From the NCBI GenBank assembly GCA_029721515.1, contig CM056561.1, positions 13,344,501 to 13,408,500 of the forward strand: DNA of 64,000 bases, given 5' to 3'. Positions 31,551-41,328 of the stretch are shown here, piece by piece. The stretch is from Synanceia verrucosa. Taxonomy: Eukaryota > Chordata > Actinopteri > Perciformes > Synanceiidae. Position 1 is the first letter of the stretch. Each line of letters begins with the position of its first letter. A program made the translations under genes and the position numbers. Under the pieces are notes generated by a model that saw only the letters and a list, made by a program, of their open reading frames with translations, searched no databases and was not told the DNA's origin.

Positions 31551-32535
31551 GTATATTCGCCATGCCAAGCGGTTAAATTCACGTCAGGCCCGGTGGTCCT
31601 TGTTTTTTAACCGATTTAACTTTTCTCTTTCCTACAGGCCTGGGTCGCAGAATGTTAAGCCGGATGCTCTCTCGAGGCTGTACGATCCAGAGCCTGTGGC
31701 CAAGGAACCTGAGCCCATCCTGCCGCGGGATTGTGTGGTAGGAGCGGTATCTTGGCCAATAGTAGAGGAGGTTAAACAAACAAATGGGCATACCCCGCCA
31801 CCAAAGGGCTGTCCTCCCGATCGGCTGTTTGTGCCGGAGGGGCTGAGGTCCAAGGTGGTACATTGGGCTCACACTTCTCGACTCACCTGTCACTCTGGAG
31901 TAAAACGCACACTTTTCTTTCTACGTCAACAGTTCTGGTGGCCCGCCATGCACTCTATGGTCAAGGAATATGTGGAAGCATGCCCAGTCTGCGCCCGCAA
32001 CAAGTCGTCTGCGCAAACCCAAGCTGGTCTCCTGCACCCGCTTCCTATTCCGAGCCGACCATGGGCGGAGATAGCTTTGGACTTTGTTACGGGACTTCCT
32101 ACGTCATGTGGTAATACCGCCGTGCTGACGGTGGTTGACAGATTCTCTAAAATGGCACATTTCATTGCATTACCCAAGTTACTGTCAGCTAAAGAAACTG
32201 CTGAGGTCATGTTCAACCGTGTTTTCAGCCTTCATGGGTTCCCGAAGGACATTGTCTCTGACAGGGGTCCCCAGTTTGTGTCCAGGTTTTGGAGAGAGTT
32301 GTGTGGACTGATCGGAGCCACAGTCAGTCTGTCTTCTGGGTACCACCCTCAGTCCAATGGTCAAACCGAGAGACTGAACCAGGTATTGGGCACCTGCCTG
32401 CGGTGTCTCATATCCCAGAATCCTTCTTCTTGGAGCAAACTTCTTCCATGGGTGGAGTTTTCCTACAACTCCTTGCCTTCGGCGGCCTCGGGCTTTCACC
32501 GCTCCATGTGGTTTATGGCTATCAGCCCCCCGTTT
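31486..32535 (+). pseudogene. pol: Sushi-1 integrase
   Basis: After VWTDHKNLEYIRHAKRLNSRQ (RNase H end, about 31525) comes the integrase. The zinc-binding HHCC region is HWAHTSRLTCHSGVKRT to CPVCARNK (about 31860-32005). The catalytic core has ALDFVTGLP (Asp, about 32080), DIVSDRGPQF (Asp, about 32255) and HPQSNGQTERLNQ (Glu, about 32345-32380). Open until a frameshift at about 32500. Confidence 0.92.
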
Positions 32536-33134
32536 TTCCAGATGTGGAGAAAGAGGTCCTGGTTCCATCTGCTCACGCCTTGGTCCGCAGAGCCCACAAG
32601 GTCTGGGAGGCTACCCGCCGCGTTCTCCAGCGGAGCTCCGCTCGTATGAAGAAAGCAGCGGACCGCCGTCGTCGTCCGGCCCCGAGCTACCAGGTGGGCC
32701 AGCGGGTCTGGCTATCATCTCAGGACCTTCCCTGCGGGCTACGCCCAAGAAGCTCGCCCCAATTCATTGGTCCCTTCCCCATCTCGAAGGTGGTAAATCC
32801 AGCATCAGTTCGTCTTCGCCTTCCCCGCTCCCTCAAGGTCCACCCTACCTTCCATGTCAGCAGGATTAAGCCGGAGAAAGTGAGTCCTTTGGTTCCCGCT
32901 TCCCGACCCCCACCTCCCCCCCGTATCATTGATGGAGGTCCAGCATACACTGTCAGGAGACTTCTGGCAGTCCGCAATAGGGGGCGAGGAAGGCAATTTC
33001 TGGTGGATTGGGAGGGGTACGGTCCCGAGGAGAGAGAGTGGAAGCCGGCGTCCTTCATCCTGGACAAGACTCTCATCAGGGACTTCTACCGTCGCCACCC
33101 GGAGATCCCTGGGCCGTCAGGAGACGACCCTTGA
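32536..33134 (+). pseudogene. pol: Sushi-1 integrase C-terminus with chromodomain
   Basis: In the frame ending at TGA 33132-33134: VPSAHALVRRAHKVWEATR, YQVGQRVWLSSQDL and LKVHPTFHVSRIKPE. It ends in a chromodomain with RQFLVDWEGYGPEEREWKP and FILDKTLIRDFYRRHPE (about 32990-33100). The chromodomain defines chromoviruses and would direct integration to particular chromatin. Confidence 0.92.
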
Positions 33135-33886
33135 GGGGGGGGTACTGTCATGTCAGTCTAGTTAAGTGTGTTTATTATTTCAGTTTTGTCTTTTGGTCGT
33201 GTCATTTCCTGTTTTATTTTGATATTTATGGTCTTTCCTTGTGTTTCAGCTTGATTCTTCCTGCCCTTGTGTTTCCCATGTGTGGTGATTGTCTGCCCCG
33301 CCCCTGATTGTCTCCAGCTGTTCCCCATTACCTAGTGTATTTATGTCGGTGTCTCCCCCAGTCCTGTGCCAGTACGTCTTGTATCACTGTCAAGCTACCA
33401 GCCGTGTTACTTGTGTTGTCAAGTTCAAGTAAGAGATTCTGTCCCTGTGTTGAGGTTTGATTAGTTTCCTTTTGGATTGTTTAATTTGCGTTTGCCACGT
33501 GTAGTATTTTGGTTTAGGTTTTCCTCTCTGTTTGAGTGCGCTTTTCGTTTAGTTTTCCCTCTCCTTGGAGAGCGCCCTTAGTTTAGTTACCTTGTTTGTT
33601 ACTTCTTCCTCACTATTGTGAGCGTCTTTAGTTTTCCCTCCTTTTCTAGCTGTTTGATTATTCTCTGGTATTGTGTTTAGGTTTTTTCCTTGTATATATC
33701 CAGTATAGGTTTTCAGTGTTAGTTTCCCTTGTCTTATTGCTTCTAGTGCCTGAGTATTTCTGTTATTATTCATTATCGTATTCCTTGATATCTTCTTATT
33801 AAAATTTGTATATTCTAACTCTTTGTTGGTCGTGTTGAGTCGTGCATTTGGGTTCTGTGTATGTCACCTGTTGCCACGTTCTAACA
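33135..33886 (+). repeat. Sushi-1 polypurine tract and 3' LTR
   Basis: GAGGGGGGGGTAC lies directly before TGTCATG at 33146. The LTR is 741 bp and ends at TTCTAACA (33886), followed by the target duplication CCATC. The self-primer copy is at 33368-33377. Confidence 0.95.
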
Positions 33887-34776
33887 CCATCGGATTTCAT
33901 TACTAGCAAGCATGGCAAACTCCACGGGCTGGAACTAGTAGCAGCCAAATCATTTTGTAGGAGATATTCTATCTCCTGTTTCATCAACTGCCGTTTAGTC
34001 TGGTTGGCACGATATGCATGTTGTTTTATGGGGTGCGCATCTTTTACCTCTATATCATGTTTCAAGACAGTAGTGCGGGTGGGAACATCACTGAATAGAC
34101 AACAGTATTTACCAATCAGTACCTCCAGATCACGTTCTTGTACAGTGGTTAAATGCTGCAAACAGCATGACAATTTAGTAAGCATCTCTGAATTTGGGAG
34201 GTGGACTGGCAGATGTGTAGGAATGCGTATTTGGGGATCATCTCCATAGGGAGCACTCACAGACTCTGTGACAATGGGAGCAGCAGCTCTAACATCTGAC
34301 TGTGCAGTAACTATGAGTGAGGGAACAGCAGGGCTAGCATTTTCCTCGCAGGACTGGTTGCGTTTCAACCGGTTTCTGTGACAGACTCTAGTTTTACGCC
34401 TTCGGTCGGGGTTACAGAGAACATAATTAGTATCACTAAGGCGATCTTTAATAACATATGGACCGGAGAACTTGGCGGCAAAAACGGAGCTGGGGGTGGG
34501 CAGCAACACCAAAACTTTATCACCTACCTCAAAACGGCAAGATACAGCGGAACGATAGTAGTAGCACTTCATGACTGATTGAGAGTCTCCAAGGGTGGCT
34601 TTAGCAAGAGCGTTAACTCGTTGAAGACACTCACGGAACTGAGTGACATAGTCTAACACTGGCTTTTTGGGCGCATACTTGCATGACAAGAAGTGGTCGC
34701 GAAGTGACTTAAGCGGCCCACGGGGTGTGTGGCCGAAAACAAGCTGTGCAGAACTAAAACCAAGCGATTCCTGCAC
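33887..34776 (-). pseudogene. pol: Gmr1-B integrase C-terminus and start of RT
   Basis: One open minus-strand frame. Integrase end: QESLGFSSAQLVFGHTPRG, then VGDKVLVLLPTPSS and the GPY-type module KFSGPYVIKDRL (about 34480). A linker follows, then RT start: HDIEVKDAHPIKQHAYRANQ and KQEIEYLLQNDLAATSSS (about 34060-33930), up to MKSDG at the chromovirus border. RT follows the integrase in a single frame, which shows the Gmr1 gene order without relying on rearrangement. No chromodomain. Confidence 0.92.
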
Positions 34777-35040
34777 AGTGTCATGAGCAGTGAATAAGAC
34801 AAAGGGAATTCCCTCGTCCCACTATTTCTCAGTCTCCACAAAGTACTTTTGAAGCATCGACTTTAGCGTCTGATGCCAGCGCTCTAACGCTTCTTGCGAT
34901 TGGGGGTGATATGCGGAGGACACGATGTGATGCACACTCAAGCTTTTGAGTACCTGTCTGAAGAGGCTAGACTTGAAATTAGAGCCCTGGTCTGTCTGGA
35001 CCACCCGCAGTAATCCAAAGGTAGAGGAAAAACTTCAGCA
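34777..35040 (-). pseudogene. pol: Gmr1-B integrase core, middle part
   Basis: Minus-strand reading VQTDQGSNFKSSLF (second Asp) and SSAYHPQSQEALERWHQTL (Glu). It is separated from the upstream frame by a frameshift near 34985 and from the downstream frame by a TAG-type stop near 34822. Confidence 0.88.
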
Positions 35041-37417
35041 AGGCTTTCACTACAGCACTAGCGGTGATCGAACGGAGAGGAATAGCCTCTGGGTAACAAG
35101 TGGCAGCGCACATAATAGTTAGCAAATACTGATTTACGCTTTTAGTTCGAGGTAGAGGGCCAACACAGTCAATAATCACTCGCTCGAATGGCTCTGCTAT
35201 CACGGGAATGGGGTGCAAGGGCGCAGGAGGGACACTCTGGTTAGGTTTCCCAACAACCTGACAGACGTGGCAAGCACGGCAATATTTGGAAATGTCAGAC
35301 TTCAGACCTGGCCAATAGAAATGTTGGAGGATGGCTTGATACGTTTTATGTATGCCCAAATGTCCTGCCCACTTACTCTCATGTGCCACTGACATCACAT
35401 TTTGGCGGCATCCTGCAGGAACAACTATCTGGTAAACAGAATCACAATCAGAATCCCCAGTTACAAGGGGAGACCATTTATGTATTAGCATCTCACCATC
35501 TACAAAATATGCTACTTGTTCATCCCTGGCTTTGTCCTTACTCACCACCTTGGCAAAACACTCTTGCAGCGTTGGATCTGCCTTCTGCATCTGGCTCAAG
35601 CGCACTCGGTTGGCTGGAAATGCCGCACCTTCAGCTAACGGCAATTCCGGGCCAATCAAAGGCGCTTGCTCAGCAGACTCATCCTGGACAGGCAGTAAGG
35701 AGCTCTCAGCCTCTTTCTCCTTCTCTTTGTCATCAAAAAAAATTGACATGAGTATACTGTCAGACAATGGGACATCACGGTCATCTGGACTAATCTCACG
35801 GGCATGAGCGTGAGTTACAGCGCAGGCCGAAAACATATTTGGGGGTGTCTGACCTGATGTCTGACTCTCACCACTCTGGGGTTGATCTAAGACTTCGAGT
35901 GCGGGGGTTACCTTACCTCCTGCAATATCATTCCCCATCAGGAGAACGATACCGGGAATTGGCAGTTCAGTACAAACCGCTACTGGGAAGGATCCAGTAA
36001 CAAGGGAGGACTGAATATGAACACAGTGCACTGGCCGTGGCATGTAACCCATTTCAACTCCTCTGAGAATTAAACTGTAATGACAGGCAGAGTTATCAGA
36101 AAAAGGCAGAGCTGACACAAGAATAACAGATTGTGAGCATGCAGTATCTCTCAAAGCCCGTATGGGGCGTTTATCAGTCAATGACACAAAGGCATCGAAC
36201 ACAAATGGTTTAAAACAGTCATCAATTTTCTGATTGGATGAGTCAGTGTTCACTCCACAACCTGCCTTAATCAGTCCTAGCCCTTTTGCTTGAGAAGAGC
36301 GTGAAGGCTGCTCTTTGCGTTTTAGTGTCAAGCAATTTTTAATGACATGGCCGATTTGATGACAGTAATAACATTCCCTTTCCTCTTTCAGCCCACATGG
36401 ATTAGAGGATCTGGGAGGTGAGGAGGGACGGGAGGCAGTAGCGACTGGAGAAAAAGCAGATTTGTGAGATAACACAAACTTATCAGCTAATACAGCAGCA
36501 GCAGAAAGTGTGCCCACTTTCTGTTCATTCAGGTATACAACAATACACTCAGGCAAACTCTTCTTAAAGTCCTCCAACAGGATCAGGTCTCTTAATACAT
36601 TAAAATCAGTAACTTTACATGTTGCACACCATTTATCAAATAAGGTTCCCTTCTCACGGGCAAATTCAACATAAGTCTGAGCAGAAGTTTTCCTGTGCCC
36701 TCGGAACTTCTGTCGGTACGCTTCAGGCACAAGTTCATAAGCTTGTAAGATAGCTTTCTTGACAGTTTCATAATCCAAGCTATCTTCAACAGGGAGTGCG
36801 GCCATAGCATTCTGAGCTTTACCATGCATTTTACACTGGAGCAAAAGCGTCCATACTTCCAGCGGCCATTGTAAAGCCACCGCTATTCTCTTAAACACAT
36901 TGAAATAAGCGTCAACTTCATTATCCTGAAACACAGGTATTAAGGCCATATGCTTACTAATATCAAACACTTTTTCCAGTGTGCTGGTGGAAGTGGTGGA
37001 AGGTGGTGTCATACCTGAGTCTCTGGGAGCACTCTGCTCCGGAGTGGAAGCCTCAAGCTCAAGTTGTCTCAGTCTCACTGCCCTCTCCGTCTCAGCCTGA
37101 AGTTCAGCTTTTCTGATTTCCAACTGGAGCTGGAGCTGAGACTGCATCTCCCGCTCACGGGCTTCCAGTTGCAGCCGAGCCAGACGGACTTTAAGCCGCG
37201 CCTCAGTGTTGCCAGTACTGCTCTGTGGGGAAGGATCATACCTGGGGAAAGTGAACGGGGTCTTCCCTCGCTCACCTGCCTGGTGGACTTTCCCAGAATC
37301 TGACGGTGTCTCAGTACTTTGACCACCCTCTGCTTCGACTGAGGTACTGGGAAGAGACACAGATTCCACAAGCTCAGTGGAAGTAATCACACCCTGTTCC
37401 ACCAATCCACCAATCAC
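34979..37417 (-). CDS. Gmr1-B gag-protease-integrase N-terminal polyprotein (812 codons open)
   Basis: The longest open frame in the window. Residues 70-125 are a charged coiled coil (QLQLQLEIRKAELQAETERA). 155-330 is gag with FKRIAVALQWPLEVWTLLLQ and YVEFAREKGTLFDKW. The CX2CX4HX4C knuckle CYYCHQIGHVIKNC is near 350. The protease follows with the active site as RDTACSQSVIL and VLLMGNDIAGG. From about 690 comes the integrase zinc finger (HLGIHKTYQAILQHFYWPG, CRACHVCQ). The core start FERVIIDCVGPLP and YPEAIPLRS follow. A frameshift near 35010 ends it. The DTA in place of DTG/DSG at the protease site is seen; its effect is unknown. ATG choice at 37417 is uncertain. Confidence 0.85.
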   Translation of the reverse strand: MIGGLVEQGVITSTELVESVSLPSTSVEAEGGQSTETPSDSGKVHQAGERGKTPFTFPRYDPSPQSSTGNTEARLKVRLARLQLEAREREMQSQLQLQLEIRKAELQAETERAVRLRQLELEASTPEQSAPRDSGMTPPSTTSTSTLEKVFDISKHMALIPVFQDNEVDAYFNVFKRIAVALQWPLEVWTLLLQCKMHGKAQNAMAALPVEDSLDYETVKKAILQAYELVPEAYRQKFRGHRKTSAQTYVEFAREKGTLFDKWCATCKVTDFNVLRDLILLEDFKKSLPECIVVYLNEQKVGTLSAAAVLADKFVLSHKSAFSPVATASRPSSPPRSSNPCGLKEERECYYCHQIGHVIKNCLTLKRKEQPSRSSQAKGLGLIKAGCGVNTDSSNQKIDDCFKPFVFDAFVSLTDKRPIRALRDTACSQSVILVSALPFSDNSACHYSLILRGVEMGYMPRPVHCVHIQSSLVTGSFPVAVCTELPIPGIVLLMGNDIAGGKVTPALEVLDQPQSGESQTSGQTPPNMFSACAVTHAHAREISPDDRDVPLSDSILMSIFFDDKEKEKEAESSLLPVQDESAEQAPLIGPELPLAEGAAFPANRVRLSQMQKADPTLQECFAKVVSKDKARDEQVAYFVDGEMLIHKWSPLVTGDSDCDSVYQIVVPAGCRQNVMSVAHESKWAGHLGIHKTYQAILQHFYWPGLKSDISKYCRACHVCQVVGKPNQSVPPAPLHPIPVIAEPFERVIIDCVGPLPRTKSVNQYLLTIMCAATCYPEAIPLRSITASAVVKALLKFFLYLWITAGGPDRPGL

Positions 37418-38298
37418 TCGTTCTCTAATTTCTTTTTTTAAGCATGGCCCGGATAATGGGAATGCTGAAGTGAGTAGCTATCTCCACCAAATCATCACCT
37501 TCCTACAAATATGAATTTGTTCAACAGTAGGATGTGCTACAAATTTATCCAAATTTATCCAAATTAAACTTTTGGTGTTCAGTAGCCAGCAGCACTCACT
37601 CAATCAGACAGCTGAATCCATAACAAGCTCACTTAAATTACCCAGTAATCAAGGATGCTCAGCAAACTCTCACCACTTAACTAAACACTGACAGACCTGA
37701 TTTCTTTGTGAATTTCAATTACCAATGTACAATTTCATTTCAGATCCCGAACGAGCCCACATGTATGTTATGACCTGGCAGTGTTAGGGAACAGTAACAT
37801 GTAGGTGGGATAGGAAATGAGATGGAAAGTGACAACTGGACTGGCTCAGGTTGAAATCAGGGTTTAATTAAACAAAGAGAAGTGCACTTGCACTAGAAAA
37901 CATAACAAAAGGAGACTATACAAGTGCTGACAAGAAACGGTTACACAAAATAAGATTGAGTAAATTACATAAATTTGTCTCTTGCAATTAAAAAAAGTTA
38001 AAGAACAAAAGGAGGTCAGTACCCATAAGGTTACAAAGCACCAGGAGAACAAAACAAACTTGCAGGTACACTGTGATTTAAAAACCTCTCAAACAAGAGG
38101 GATGGCCAACTCTTGGTACTCACAATTGAAACCCAGTAAACTACAAAGTTACACAACTGACACTGAAGCCACTCAGACAAACAATCAGAAAATTATTGGA
38201 GCCATATACACTTGCAGATACTCTCTGGGGAACACAATGGTATACAACAGGGGAGGTAATCACAGATTAACAGCCGTCCGGAATTGTGGTCACACAAG
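37418..38298 (-). repeat. Gmr1-B leader, primer-binding site and truncated 5' LTR
   Basis: The LTR (plus coordinates) starts TGTTATGACC at 37766 and matches 20824-21355 until 38298. The terminal ~216 bp are missing. Next to it ATCCCGAACGAGCCCACA (37744-37761), read on the minus strand, resembles a tRNA-Pro-type primer site with two differences, four bases from the LTR. 37418-37740 is non-coding leader. Confidence 0.7.
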
Positions 38299-39036
38299 GA
38301 AGGGGTCAGCTCCAATCTGTTCCCACAAAGTTGGGAGCATGGAATTGTCCAAAATGTCTTGGTATTCTGAAGCATTCAGAGTTCCTTTCACAGGAACCAA
38401 GGGAGGCCATGCCCAGCTCCTGAAAAACAACCCCACACCATAATCCCCCCTCCACCAAACTTTACACTTGGCACAATGCAGTCCGACAAGTATTGTTCTC
38501 CTGGCAACCGCCAAACCCAGACTCGTCCATCAGATTGCCGGATGGAGAAGTGCGATTCGTCACTCCAGAGAACGCGGCTCCACTGCTCGAGGGTCCGGTG
38601 GCGGCGTGCTTTACACCACTGTATCCAACGCTTTGCATTGCACTTGGTGATGTATGGCTTGGATGCAGCTGCTTGGCCATGGAACCCCATTCCATGAAGC
38701 TCTCTGCGCACTGTTCTTGAGCTAATCTGAAGGCCACATGAAGTCTGGAGGTCTGTAGCAATTGATTCTACAGAAAGTTGGCGACCTCTTCGCACTGTGC
38801 GCCTCAGCATCCGCTGACCCCACTCTGTCAGTTTATGTGGCCTACCACTTTGTGGCCAAGTTGCTGTCGTTCCCAAACACTTCCACATTCTTATAATACA
38901 GCTGACAGTTGACTGTGGAATATTTAGGAGCGAGGAAATTTCACGACTGGATTTGTTGCACAGGTGGCATCCCACCACAGTTCCACGCTGGAATTCACTG
39001 AGCTCTTGAGAGCAACCCATTCTTTCACAAACATTT
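38299..39036 (-). pseudogene. Tc1-B transposase, N-terminal and central part
   Basis: A minus-strand frame from 39083 is open for 231 codons: NKSSREISSLLNIPQSTVSCII and SGRPHKLTEWGQRMLRRTV (helix-turn-helix), then QISSRTVRRELHGMGFHG. The first catalytic Asp region is VLWSDESHFSIRQSDGRVWVW, then GGGGIMVWGCFSGAGHG. A frameshift at about 38400 leads to LVPVKGTLNASEYQDILDNSMLPTLWEQ, which stops at the Gmr1-B LTR (38298). The rest is at 20680-20823. Same family as 13986-14932, but neither TIR is present. Confidence 0.88.
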
Positions 39037-39600
39037 TTTTTTCCTTTCACTTTGTCTGCATTGTTCTCATTGTTCAACACCATAAAAAAGTGTCAACCTT
39101 TTATGAGATTATGCATATTTTAGTCTGGCAGCAAAAGCTATTAATATTTGGTGCGTGTATGTGACCATCACCGGTCCTCCCTGGAATCTAATCTTACTTT
39201 ATTTATTGGAATTTCCTGTTATAAGCCAGAGAGGGACGTGCTACACCTGGGTGACAAGAGGGGGAAATAAATGACAGACAGGGAGATAAGACAAAACAAA
39301 AAGGGGAGCTTACCGACAGGCAGTGCTATTAAAATAAAAACGTGTAAGCTGCTATGTCATTCCTAACACCTTCATCTCAACACCCAATGGTACTGAACAC
39401 CAGAGTTGTAGAAGACCTAACCGTATAGAATAGGCTACCGAGAACACAAGTGAGAGAAGTATGTGGAGAAGATATGAGCTTAGTGAGAAGTCAGAAGAAT
39501 GATTTGGCACATACTAGCAGTTCACATCAGTACTCAACAATGTGACTCGAGAGGAGCTGATAAGATCTGGATAAAACATGCATGTGTGAAGAACACCAAA
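39037..39600. other. AT-rich region, nothing recognised
   Basis: A poly-T/A tract at 39035-39046 borders the Tc1-B remnant. No TIR, coding frame or RNA gene supported. The left end of the Tx1/L1 LINE lies somewhere near its right edge. Confidence 0.4.
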
Positions 39601-41328
39601 GCCCAGAGCATCTACCACAACCCCTCATGGCCAGATCGGCCAGGTGTCCATAACACCCCGGGGAAGCGGGAGCACCGGCGATGCCAAACCCAGAGAGTCA
39701 CCCGGGCCACCGAGAACCACGCAGATCCAACGACCAGGAGGAGATAGAAACCACCACTCCCCAGGAGGCCAGGACAGGCCCAAGGGGCCAGCGACACGAG
39801 GGCCCGCCCATCCCCAACCACCCCACCATCCACCCCCATCCCCAAAAAGTTGGAAGGGCAGGAGAGGCTGCAGGGAAAGAACAGAGGGCTGCAGGGTAGG
39901 GGTACCTGCAGCCAACCCCGATCCAAATCCTCAAGCCACCCCAAACCCCCCTTTAAAGTGTGAGTGTGGTTGCTGTATTAAAATTGAAGAGCAGGGGCGG
40001 CAAGTAGGTGGGAAAGGGGGAGAATACAGTGCCCTGGAGCACTGCAGTTTGCACCACCTAATTGTCCTCCGTTCTCACCCCCACCTGTCCTCAAAGCCCT
40101 ATGTGTTGAATCCCTATATGTACCTAAAAGTGACTATGTACAGTGAGGTGCAAGATATGTGAAGTGCACATTAAGAGGCAGTCTGGTGTGGACCCGGCCC
40201 ATGGGAACAGAGCTGCGAGGGGAGTGGAAGAGATGGGCATAGTCCTTGAAGCACGGGGCCCCCAGGACCAAGAGGCCAGGAGCCAGGGAGAGCCCACACA
40301 AATCAGCAGGCCCCACCAACACCATGACCCTGAAAGCCGCGACCCCAGAGCAGAGCCCCAGCAGCCACACAGAACCGCAGCGAGCCAGCTGCACACATTA
40401 ATTAGAGATGCAGTGACCAGCCAGCATAGCCAAAAAGAACTGACTATGGAGCCCGCCGCCGACAAACACAACCGCCAACAATCGCCAGTGACGTCATCAG
40501 GCACACTCCACCAGCCGGGAACCAAATGCGCGAGCCAGGTCAACTGGCAACCACCGGACGGCAAGGAAAAGAGAGAGCGCCGCAGCCGCGACAACCACGC
40601 CCGCCGTCTGGCAAACGATCCCCCTACCAGCGGACCCAGATTACCCCCCCCCCCAAAACCCCGGAATGCCCCCTTGAACGTGAGGGAATGCCCCCCACCA
40701 CCACCCACCATAACACCGATCCACCCCCTCCCACCCCCTCAGCACGGGGAGACAAACACTGCTGGAAAAATAAAACGTCAACACTACCTCCGCAGCAACG
40801 GCAGCCCGGCACCCAAGCAACCCACCCCACGGCGTGCCCAGGAGGCTAAGAATTGCCAGAACCCCCAGGCAACAGTGTAAGCTCCCAGCCAGCTTGGCCC
40901 CATCTCAACCCAGGATAACGTCGGACCCAGATCAAGGATCCAGCAAGTTGAGTTTGGAACTCCAGTGGTGACATGCAGGCCCAGGCAATTGCCTGAGCAC
41001 GTGCAGGCCAGAGCACCCACACCCACCCAACCCCCACCCCCCAGAAGAGAGCCCCCTGCCCCCAAGCCAACCCCACAGGTGACGAGGACCCCCAGACAAC
41101 ACGAGGAAGGGAGAGGGGGGAGGAGGAGCGGCAGGCAGGAGAGAAGAGAGGAGGGACGCGGGGAGGAAAGGAATGGGGAAGCACCTCCCGCCCCAAACCC
41201 CCAGAGCCAGCTGGACCGCCACAAGGAGATAGGGGCAACGACCGCCCCCCGGCCCCCGGAAAACAGCGAAGGCCCAGTAGCGCTAGAGCCCAAAAGGAGA
41301 GACATCGGACACGTCCAAAAATCATGGT
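39601..41328 (-). other. Tx1/L1-like LINE 3' UTR, strongly G-rich on the sense strand
   Basis: The plus strand is C-rich with many C runs (e.g. around 40645-40665, 40690-40740, 41030-41045), so the LINE sense strand has many G3-G10 runs. Long overlapping proline- or glycine-rich ORFs occur on both strands; these follow from the base composition and lack stops by chance. Several G-run clusters could fold as G-quadruplexes. Confidence 0.65.

Larger units (their letters stand above)
22725..33886 (+). mobile_element. Sushi-type chromovirus (Ty3/gypsy, plus strand), element 1
   Basis: It is flanked by a perfect 5-bp target duplication CCATC (22720-22724 and 33887-33891). The 5' LTR is 22725-23214 plus 28478-28728 (741 bp, split by a LINE); the 3' LTR is 33146-33886 (741 bp). 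I see no difference between the LTRs by eye, so insertion was recent. The interior has gag, protease, RT, RNase H, integrase and a C-terminal chromodomain, with the gag type of sushi-ichi, the lineage that gave rise to mammalian PEG10/RTL genes. Several frameshifts and two stops make this copy non-coding as read. Confidence 0.95.
20824..38298 (-). mobile_element. Gmr1-like Ty3/gypsy element B (minus strand), split by a chromovirus
   Basis: Minus-strand order is 5' LTR (38298-37766, truncated), primer site (37761-37744), gag-protease-integrase ORF (37417-34979, then to about 34030), RT (34030-33887 continuing at 22724), RNase H, polypurine tract and 3' LTR (21571-20824). Removing the plus-strand chromovirus (22725-33886 and one CCATC) gives one collinear element of about 6.3 kb. 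It is inserted in the Tc1-B transposase. A deletion removed the last ~216 bp of the 5' LTR and roughly a dozen Tc1 bases at 38298. Confidence 0.9.
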
